From NCBI GenBank assembly GCA_011043895.1, contig DRBZ01000019.1:1-5248 (forward strand): a stretch of DNA of 5,248 bases, in the 5' to 3' direction. Below are positions 1 through 5,248 of the stretch, piece after piece. A program made the translations under genes and the position numbers. Source of the DNA: Candidatus Cloacimonadota bacterium (GTDB taxonomy: Bacteria; Cloacimonadota; Cloacimonadia; JGIOTU-2). Positions within the stretch are counted from its first letter, which is position 1; every line of letters starts with the position of its first letter. The notes beneath the pieces were generated by a model. That model searched no databases. It saw only the letters and a program-made list of their open reading frames with translations, and had not been told where the DNA came from.

Positions 1-131
1 AAAATTATTCATAATGGCCTGCCAGGTCGTAGTCTTGGAGCGAAAAGAATAATGCATTTTAGGTTGAGTGACCGCCTTCATTTCATTACGGCGTGTCAGT
101 CATCGTTTGTCGCTCCGCTCCAAGCGAAGAC
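1..131. other. Non-coding tail downstream of ssrA, with inverted repeats
   Basis: No convincing gene is visible here. The stretch follows the 3' end of ssrA. It holds a perfect 9-base inverted repeat, CTTGGAGCG at 34-42 against CGCTCCAAG at 116-124. Nested between the arms is a smaller stem, TGAC+CGCC at 69-76 against GGCG+GTCA at 90-98, with one bulged T at 94 and a 13-nt loop. Together these could fold as a branched structure at the end of the ssrA transcript. Neither stem is followed by a T-run on the minus strand, so a classical intrinsic terminator for ssrA is not demonstrated. The structure could serve 3' processing or protection, or simply be an intergenic repeat. Confidence 0.4.
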
Positions 132-483
<352 letters not shown>

Positions 484-518
484 TATGTGTCTTTCAAAAA
501 ACGATTTAAGAAATTTAT

Positions 519-546
519 AATGTAGCGACACTAAACTGACTGTCAA
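519..546 (-). promoter_or_regulatory. Probable ssrA promoter
   Basis: On the minus strand a perfect TTGACA (546-541) is followed after 16 nt by TACATT (524-519), a 4/6 match to TATAAT. A second candidate -10, TATAAA at 519-514, is too far away (21 nt) to be optimal. Initiation would fall near 512, about 29 nt before the mature tmRNA 5' end. The promoter starts 11 nt past the end of the upstream operon's terminator, so ssrA appears to be transcribed on its own. Confidence 0.6.
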
Positions 547-556
547 GTTTGAATGT

Positions 557-599
557 AAAGAAAAACGGCTACATTCCGATTAATCGGAACAAAGCCGTT
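557..599 (-). terminator. Rho-independent terminator of the porV-like operon
   Basis: The hairpin has an outer 7-bp stem (AACGGCT 564-570 with AGCCGTT 593-599), a 3x3 internal loop, and an inner 7-bp stem (TTCCGAT 574-580 with ATCGGAA 583-589) closed by TA. On the minus strand the stem ends in a run of five T (565-561, two of them in the stem), then C and TTT. On the plus strand there is no T-run after the hairpin, so it works for minus-strand transcription. It lies 21 nt after the stop of the PorV-like gene. Confidence 0.87.
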
Positions 600-620
600 A
601 GTATAGTTAACTTTCTTGGG

Positions 621-1577
621 TTAAAAACCTAGATCAATTGCCAGTTTATGAGTTGCACCTTCATCAAGAAAATCAGGTATATAGGCATAATCAAATCGGA
701 AATCACTTAATACGATCGAAGCACCCATTGTGAAATCTTCTCCGTCAAGACCGGCACGTACAGCAAATAAGTTTGCAAGCCAGCCCTCAACGCCAAGATG
801 TAATTTGAAATCATTTTTCTGATCGCCTTCGCGTCCAAGAGATTGAGAAATTTCCGCAGTACCGATCACATCAAAGGAAGTAAGCTGAAGATCTGCAGAA
901 GCACCGAGACGCAGCATGGGAAGTATCTCATCTTCATGATCAGAATCAGTATCCCACTTCATCTTTCCACCAAGATTAAGTAAGCTTGCACCTGCGCGTA
1001 TTTGCTTTATCAGTCCACTTGAAACAGGAGAAAGTACCAATGCGCCAAGATCGAATGCGAAACCGGTTCCCCTGTTGTCATCAATGGATTGCGTCAAATA
1101 CTTGGCTCCTGCACCGATACTTAACAAAGGTATGATCTTACCACCTGCAGAAATACCTATAGCCATATCATTGGAGCTGAACGTATTCCCGCTTGGACCC
1201 TGACCTGGCAGGCATTCAATAATATCGTTCACTCCAATACTATTAAAGGTGACTGCCAGGGCTGCATTACGGCTGCTGCCTACAATGATCGACGCTTGAT
1301 AATTCATTCTATCCAAGCTCATAATATTGTACATTGCACCAAGGCGTGTGCCCTTAATCTGGCAGAGACCTGCAGGATTATAGAAAGGGGCAGAGCCGTC
1401 ATCAGCAATAGCAGTAAATGCATTTCCGAGACCTGCAGGACGAGCACCAACAGGAATTCTCAGGAAAGCACCTCCCTGACCGCCTGCAAAATCTTCTTCT
1501 GCAAAAGCAAAGGAGGTGAATAATCCAAGTATTGCCACGAAAGAAAGTAATGTTTTGATTATTTTATGTGTTTTCAT
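621..1577 (-). CDS. PorV/PorQ-family outer-membrane beta-barrel protein
   Basis: This 318-residue exported protein has a signal peptide: Lys-rich start, hydrophobic core and an AFA/EE cleavage site near residue 26. After a short Gly-rich stretch comes the family signature of residues 37-70, AFLRIPVGARPAGLGNAF followed by an acidic turn and FYNPAGL. Alternating strands follow to a C-terminal Phe (DLGF), the usual end of a barrel recognised by the BAM machinery. In Bacteroidota, PorV-type barrels pass type IX cargo with C-terminal signals to the surface attachment complex. The length is close to PorQ-type members and shorter than Porphyromonas PorV. It follows the sorting-domain protein by 14 nt, has a strong Shine-Dalgarno, and is closed by a terminator, so the two probably form an operon. 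The ATG at 1577 is chosen because it gives an intact signal peptide. That it serves this particular neighbour is inference. The family also contains members without a proven secretion role. Confidence 0.88.
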   Translation of the reverse strand: MKTHKIIKTLLSFVAILGLFTSFAFAEEDFAGGQGGAFLRIPVGARPAGLGNAFTAIADDGSAPFYNPAGLCQIKGTRLGAMYNIMSLDRMNYQASIIVGSSRNAALAVTFNSIGVNDIIECLPGQGPSGNTFSSNDMAIGISAGGKIIPLLSIGAGAKYLTQSIDDNRGTGFAFDLGALVLSPVSSGLIKQIRAGASLLNLGGKMKWDTDSDHEDEILPMLRLGASADLQLTSFDVIGTAEISQSLGREGDQKNDFKLHLGVEGWLANLFAVRAGLDGEDFTMGASIVLSDFRFDYAYIPDFLDEGATHKLAIDLGF

Positions 1578-1582
1578 TGTTA

Positions 1583-1590
1583 TCTCCTTT
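1583..1590 (-). promoter_or_regulatory. Shine-Dalgarno site of the PorV-like gene
   Basis: AAAGGAGA on the minus strand, with six bases between GGAG and the ATG at 1577. It lies wholly inside the 14-nt gap after the TAG of the preceding gene. This fixes the start and supports translation from one bicistronic message. The same eight bases precede the upstream gene at equal spacing. Confidence 0.85.
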
Positions 1591-1591
1591 C

Positions 1592-4345
1592 CTAGCGTAA
1601 TATCGCTACTTTGATGATCTTTTTCTCACCAGCTTGATTTTCTACGATGATAAAATAAACACCATTTGCGACATAATCGCCGTATTCATTTTTACCATCC
1701 CATTTTATTGGTTCAGTTATGATGCCAACATCTTCGCGTTCTTTAACCAGTTCACCAGCTATATCGTATATTCTCAGCTTGGTGATAGGATTTGCGGGGT
1801 CATCAAAGTTCGGATAAATTGTGCCAGGATATGTACTATAAGTATCAGGATTATATGGATTTGGACAGAAGTATGGTTCGTCAGCTGGTACAGCAGTTCC
1901 AAGTTCGACTACAACTTGGTTGTTATCTTCATTATACTCTTCTATATCGAAATCAGCATCCGCGTGAATATAAATATCATGAGAAAGTGTATCAGGCATA
2001 GTCCAATTTAGAAATACTGTTTCAGTATCTCCATTTCCTATTGGTCCAAGATTAAATGTTCCAATTGGATTGACTATTATTGATGGGTCACCATCATAGA
2101 AACGAACAACAAACTCACCAACAGTAGCACCACCCTCAGTATGACATTCAATAGTAGCTTCAAAAGACACAACCTCTCCTTCGGCAGGATGAAGATTTGA
2201 TACATCTACATTATCATCTGTTAATTCTATATCAACATTTGATGTCCATAATGTAACATATTTTGGAGCAGTTGAGTCAGAACAAGCATTTGCAGTATGG
2301 ACCCTTAATCCAATAAGACCTGAGTACACATTATCAAATAACACATCAGTTGTTTCACCAGTGGCATCATCATATAGTCCATCACCATTTGTATCCCATT
2401 CGTAGAGTATGATTTCACCACCATCAGGATCATAGGAACCAGAGCCATCCAATGTTATAGTTTCACTAATATGTCCAAAGTAAGGACCACCTGGATCTGC
2501 AATTGGGGCATGAATTACACCATCATCTACTATTGTAAAATGAACATCTGTATCTGTTAAACTGTCACTACCAGTAACAAGTAAAGTGACTTCAAAAGTA
2601 TCTTCCACAGAATATTCCCATGTTACAAATTCACCAATAGCATCAGGATTATCCCAATCAAGACCATCGCTTGCATCAAAGTCCCATTCCCATTGAGTAA
2701 TAAATTCCTCAGGATTTTGATGATATGAATCTGCACCTGAATAAGCAATCGGAGTATTAGTTGGTTGAGGTAGATTAGAAGAGTTAATAACTGCAATAGG
2801 TTGTAATTGAACTACACCACGAGTCAATACTAACACAGAAGTTGCAGTTGTTCCCTGTTGAAAGGTAAGGAATACTCCACCACTTGGCCAGGAACCATTT
2901 GTATTTTGTCCGTAAGTGGCATTATCAAGAAGGTAATCTGAAACCTCTTCATACCAGTCTCTTGATCCTGCACCGAAAGTTGTAATATCATAAAATTCCA
3001 TTGCTTTTTTTAAACCATAAAGACCATAATAATTACCATTCAAAATTTCTCTCCAAGGATAAGGATCATGCGTGTCGTTCCAATGAACATCCAAGAAATT
3101 CAGAGCATTTTGAATTGATATACTTACGTCAGGCGTTCCGATATAATAATGACTTCCAATACCAGCTCCAGTTTTAGCTATATTGAGGTATTGATTTGGG
3201 GAAGTATATCCAAAACCGCCGTTGATATCTTGGCTATAATCCAACCAATATGCTAGTTCATCTTTTACCCATTCTGGTGTTTGTATTGGTGGCATATTTT
3301 GTTCTATTGCAACAAGAGCAAGCACAGGCCACTGGACAGCAGAATTATCACTTGATCCATAATTACTTGAATGAACATAGTACCGCCAACCACCACGTTG
3401 ATTTCCAGAGGATGCATCAGTCTGTGACCATGCAATACAATTCATGGCATCTTCCATTACTTCGTAATATGTCATTCCAGCAAGAGAACCACTTGCAACA
3501 ACACTATCCGGTTGATTGCTCATTGCAACTGCTAAACAAGCTATCCCACTTGAGTAATTACTATGACTTGAATTTAGAAAGTAAGTTCCTATCCCATCTC
3601 CATCAGTGTCAGGATCACCTGCTGTCTGTACACCAATCGAAACTGTTCTACCATTAACATTTAACAACCAATCTAAACCGAGTTGTACTGTTTCAGCATA
3701 AATGTCTTCATCAGGATCATTATTACCGTAATGGGCATTTTCTTCAAATGCTAATACTGCAAGCCCAGTTGTTCCTACACCATATTCCCCAGTTGTGTAC
3801 CAATAGCCATTAGAATTTTGATTAAAGTACAGCCAACGTAAACCATCTTCGATAGCAGCATTGACTCGTTGTGCTTTGTCGACAATTGGCATAACATCAA
3901 TTGTTGTTTGATCAACATCTATTAGTCCATCATCATCAGTCACTGTTAAAGTTGCAGTTTTTATACCGCCTGTGGTATAAGTGTGTGTTACAGCAATGTA
4001 TCGGGCATCTGCAACAGCTCCTGTCAGAATATTGCCATCACCAAGATCCCATTGATAGTTTCCGGAAGTGACATCACCCCAATGTACGTTACCCCAAATT
4101 GTAATTTCTCTACCAACCCAACTATAATAATGAGGCATACAATTTACCATTGGTCCAGCTTGTTTTGATTGCATTATTTCATCCCAGTTACCTGGATCAT
4201 TCGATCCAGGGGGAGGAGATGCTGTTGAATATTTTTCAAGCAACTCCTTGGCTTGGTCTATCAAATCATCTGCTAATACAGGTGATAGCATTAAACCCAA
4301 TGAAATAATAATCCCAAAAAATATTAATATTATTTTGTTTTTCAT
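1592..4345 (-). CDS. Exported PKD/alpha-alpha-toroid/CARDB protein with C-terminal sorting domain
   Basis: This 917-residue secreted multidomain protein is probably displayed on the surface. Residues 1-25 are a signal peptide (VLA/DD). Residues 66-152 are a PKD domain with the WDLGDG core. Residues 155-515 are squalene-cyclase/prenyltransferase-type repeats, seen as recurring NGYW, GGWRYY, GGFGY and NGSWPSG turns between helices such as GLRWL and GLDWLL. Residues 515-606 and 612-700 are two more PKD-like domains (WEWDFDASDG; DGSGSYDPDGG with WDTNGDG). Residues 703-815 resemble CARDB. Residues 825-917 are a FlgD-like/type IX sorting domain: PNPYNP, LRIYDIAGELV, WDGKNEYGD, VANGVYF, ending KVAILR. 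No DxDD motif of class II terpene cyclases is present in the toroid, so it is more likely a binding or structural fold than an isoprenoid enzyme. The PorV-like barrel gene follows directly. CpG is rare upstream of about 1966 and common after it, which suggests a mosaic gene. Substrate and partner are unknown. Confidence 0.88.
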   Translation of the reverse strand: MKNKIILIFFGIIISLGLMLSPVLADDLIDQAKELLEKYSTASPPPGSNDPGNWDEIMQSKQAGPMVNCMPHYYSWVGREITIWGNVHWGDVTSGNYQWDLGDGNILTGAVADARYIAVTHTYTTGGIKTATLTVTDDDGLIDVDQTTIDVMPIVDKAQRVNAAIEDGLRWLYFNQNSNGYWYTTGEYGVGTTGLAVLAFEENAHYGNNDPDEDIYAETVQLGLDWLLNVNGRTVSIGVQTAGDPDTDGDGIGTYFLNSSHSNYSSGIACLAVAMSNQPDSVVASGSLAGMTYYEVMEDAMNCIAWSQTDASSGNQRGGWRYYVHSSNYGSSDNSAVQWPVLALVAIEQNMPPIQTPEWVKDELAYWLDYSQDINGGFGYTSPNQYLNIAKTGAGIGSHYYIGTPDVSISIQNALNFLDVHWNDTHDPYPWREILNGNYYGLYGLKKAMEFYDITTFGAGSRDWYEEVSDYLLDNATYGQNTNGSWPSGGVFLTFQQGTTATSVLVLTRGVVQLQPIAVINSSNLPQPTNTPIAYSGADSYHQNPEEFITQWEWDFDASDGLDWDNPDAIGEFVTWEYSVEDTFEVTLLVTGSDSLTDTDVHFTIVDDGVIHAPIADPGGPYFGHISETITLDGSGSYDPDGGEIILYEWDTNGDGLYDDATGETTDVLFDNVYSGLIGLRVHTANACSDSTAPKYVTLWTSNVDIELTDDNVDVSNLHPAEGEVVSFEATIECHTEGGATVGEFVVRFYDGDPSIIVNPIGTFNLGPIGNGDTETVFLNWTMPDTLSHDIYIHADADFDIEEYNEDNNQVVVELGTAVPADEPYFCPNPYNPDTYSTYPGTIYPNFDDPANPITKLRIYDIAGELVKEREDVGIITEPIKWDGKNEYGDYVANGVYFIIVENQAGEKKIIKVAILR

Positions 4346-4350
4346 CCTGT

Positions 4351-4358
4351 TCTCCTTT
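4351..4358 (-). promoter_or_regulatory. Shine-Dalgarno site of the 917-residue protein gene
   Basis: AAAGGAGA on the minus strand, with six bases between GGAG and the ATG at 4345. It is identical to the site in front of the PorV-like gene. It supports this ATG, which also opens a complete signal peptide. Confidence 0.82.
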
Positions 4359-4374
4359 TAATTTTAATTAATAA

Positions 4375-4380
4375 ATTATA
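4375..4380 (-). promoter_or_regulatory. Possible -10 element for the two-gene operon
   Basis: A perfect TATAAT lies on the minus strand 29 nt before the start codon, in a very AT-rich stretch. No good TTGACA-like hexamer sits 16-18 nt further upstream, so the assignment rests on one hexamer in AT-rich DNA. It would start transcription of the 917-residue and PorV-like genes near 4368. Confidence 0.3.
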
Positions 4381-4387
4381 AAAACTA

Positions 4388-4777
4388 TTTAAGAAAGTAG
4401 CATATAAAAATGTGCCTGTTTGAGACATTAAATAATCTGTGTGCATTTTTAAATTTTTCATATTATTTCGAAAAAGGACACGCTGCAATTCAGTTTGAAT
4501 ACCCGCCGCTTTCAATCCAAAACATGTAGCATTTCTCAATATCAACTGCCCAGCGTCTAACTCCTGGATTATTTGAGACATTCTTTATTTCATATGAAGG
4601 TTCCGCTTCGCACGAAATCGCAGATACTTCACATGCTTCAATACATAATTTACATTTTTCGTAAAATTCTTGTAAAGAAAAATCTATGGGCTTGTCAACT
4701 TTTAATGGAATATTCGTAAATACTTTGAAAATTCGTACTTTTGATCCAAGTTCTGGATTAACTAAAAGTCCATTCAT
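4388..4777 (-). pseudogene. Remnant of a reductive dehalogenase (RdhA)-like Fe-S protein, C-terminal part
   Basis: The first open stretch (4777-4493, 95 codons) matches the C-terminal third of RdhA proteins as I know them: NGLLVNPELGSKVRIFKVFT, PLKVDKPIDF, VSNNPGVRRW and EKCYMFW. Two [4Fe-4S] motifs are recognisable by exact spacing. The first should have Cys at codons 39, 42, 45 and 49 but has Tyr at 39, and Glu replaces the usual Pro after 49. The second should have Cys at 83, 93, 96 and 100 but has Tyr at 93 and a TGA stop at 96 (4492-4490). Past the TGA the same frame continues IAACPFSK, then TAA at 4465-4463, then a tail to TAG at 4387-4385. The N-terminal part with the corrinoid-binding domain is absent; its place is taken by the end of the upstream toroid gene. 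With three of eight ligands lost and two internal stops, it cannot be a working dehalogenase. A short translated product from the ATG at 4777 is not excluded. Confidence 0.78.
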
Positions 4778-4783
4778 TATTAA

Positions 4784-5248
4784 TTACCCTTTTAGAATCT
4801 CCTCAAGACTAATAATGCAGTAGGTCGTGACAAGTACTTTATTATTTTCCCACCATCTTCCGTTCTCGTTTTGCCACCAGCCCTCTTCGTTCTGGATTTT
4901 TATTAGCTGGTTTGCAAGCTCAGCTCTCCAGTCATGTTCAATACCGTCATCACCGACGATAATATCTACATCATAAGCAGTGAGCGCTTTTGCCATCATG
5001 AGGTAGTAATAAAAAAGTCCCTGATTTCCGAGTACAGGATTAGTCTCTACTATAAAATGATTACTTATCCAATCATATGCTGCCTGCACACGGGGATCGT
5101 TTTTATCCAGCTTTGCATAGATCATGCTTTTCAGTCCAGCATAAGTCATATTGCCGTAGGATGTTGAACCACCAGCTTTGCTTATACCTGGTTCGTACAT
5201 AAATCCACCATCGTTCGTAGAATAGGATTCAGGATTATACTCTTCAAG
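4784..5248 (-). CDS. Squalene-cyclase/prenyltransferase-repeat (alpha/alpha toroid) protein, C-terminal part
   Basis: The 5' end lies beyond the window. The frame is open at the edge, so the ATG at 5200 is almost certainly internal. The visible 154 residues carry family turns: DGGFMYEPG (13-21), SYGNMTYAGLKSMIYA (30-45), NQGLFYYYLMMAKALTAYD (75-93), HDWRAEL (105-111), EGWWQNENGRWWEN (122-135) and VLVTTYCIISLEEIL at the end, followed by TAA. These match soluble prenyltransferase/squalene-oxidase-repeat proteins common in Planctomycetota, Acidobacteriota and related groups, whose function is largely unknown. No DxDD motif is in the visible part, and there is no C-terminal sorting domain, so unlike the 917-residue protein it is not marked for the surface route. 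Stop and C-terminus look natural. The next codons in the same frame belong to the RdhA-like remnant. Confidence 0.85.
   Translation of the reverse strand, partial: LEEYNPESYSTNDGGFMYEPGISKAGGSTSYGNMTYAGLKSMIYAKLDKNDPRVQAAYDWISNHFIVETNPVLGNQGLFYYYLMMAKALTAYDVDIIVGDDGIEHDWRAELANQLIKIQNEEGWWQNENGRWWENNKVLVTTYCIISLEEILKG
4787..4793 (-). promoter_or_regulatory. Shine-Dalgarno-like AAAAGGG before the RdhA-like remnant
   Basis: AAAAGGG on the minus strand overlaps the last two sense codons (Lys, Gly) of the toroid gene and sits nine bases before the ATG at 4777. It could still start translation of the 95-codon remnant, coupled to the upstream gene. It may equally be coincidence, since AAA GGG is coding sequence. 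Confidence 0.3.

Noticed and set aside
1296..1523. Plus-strand open frame inside the PorV-like gene
   Set aside because: It is antisense to a clear signal-peptide and family-signature region and has no recognisable domain.
1634..2011. Plus-strand frames of 125 and 69 codons (the second at 1792-2001)
   Set aside because: Both are antisense to the CARDB and sorting-domain part of the 917-residue gene; Ile/Tyr/Phe-rich composition is typical of shadow frames.
3250..3657. Plus-strand frame of 135 codons rich in His, Gln and Leu
   Set aside because: It is antisense to the toroid repeats; the composition reflects the reverse of Asn/Tyr/Trp/Gly-rich coding.
3983..4168. Plus-strand frame of 61 codons
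   Set aside because: It is antisense to the first PKD domain and has no ribosome site or family features.
4405..4450. AAAAATG / CATTTTT pairing as a terminator after the relic
   Set aside because: The stem is only seven mostly A-T pairs with a long loop, too weak to call.
4440..4492. Selenocysteine insertion at the TGA of the relic
   Set aside because: No stable GC stem-loop is visible just after the TGA, a TAA follows nine codons later, and two other ligand cysteines are already lost.
4342..4581. Minus-strand frame of 79 codons running up to the start of the 917-residue gene
   Set aside because: It overlaps the RdhA-like relic in another frame, and its product shows no family features, while the relic frame shows clear Fe-S motifs.
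4934..5167. Plus-strand frame of 77 codons
   Set aside because: It is antisense to the conserved toroid gene.
4784..5248. Hopanoid or other triterpene synthesis role for the toroid proteins
   Set aside because: No DxDD motif is visible in either protein, one is exported to the surface route, and no isoprenoid genes are nearby.

Overview
This window reads as a chromosomal piece of an uncultured-type Gram-negative bacterium of the FCB/Bacteroidota-like assemblage. Candidate phyla such as Cloacimonadota, Marinimicrobia, Zixibacteria or KSB1 would fit, but the exact phylum cannot be fixed from this sequence. The signs are a PorV/PorQ-family outer-membrane protein, a multidomain secreted protein ending in a FlgD-like/type IX-style C-terminal sorting domain, and a one-piece tmRNA whose tag (ADENLALAA) resembles those of FCB-group bacteria. 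Every gene recognised lies on the minus strand.

Layout in the direction of transcription, from high to low coordinates. (1) 5248-4784: the C-terminal 154 residues of a squalene-cyclase/prenyltransferase-fold (alpha/alpha toroid) protein, cut by the window edge. (2) 4777-4388: a decayed fragment of a reductive dehalogenase (RdhA)-like iron-sulfur protein. It keeps the spacing of two [4Fe-4S] motifs but has lost three of eight cysteines, one of them to an in-frame TGA, and has a further in-frame TAA. (3) 4345-1592: a 917-residue exported protein with the order signal peptide, PKD, alpha/alpha-toroid, PKD, PKD, CARDB, FlgD-like sorting domain. (4) 1577-621: a PorV/PorQ-like outer-membrane beta-barrel, 14 nt after the previous gene and with the same strong Shine-Dalgarno, so the two look like one operon. 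(5) 599-557: a rho-independent terminator closing that operon. (6) 546-519: a promoter for (7) ssrA, the tmRNA at 483-132. (8) 131-1: a non-coding tail with inverted repeats.

The likely joint job of genes 3 and 4 is export and surface attachment. The large protein carries the C-terminal signal, and the PorV-like barrel is the kind of protein that receives such signals at the outer membrane. Adhesion or polymer binding by the PKD/CARDB/toroid body is inference; no catalytic motif was found. The body of the 917-residue gene is strikingly poor in CpG compared with its own 3' end, the PorV-like gene and the upstream toroid gene. This suggests a mosaic gene whose body was acquired and joined to, or recombined behind, a native sorting-signal end. 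ssrA is an independent housekeeping unit (ribosome rescue).
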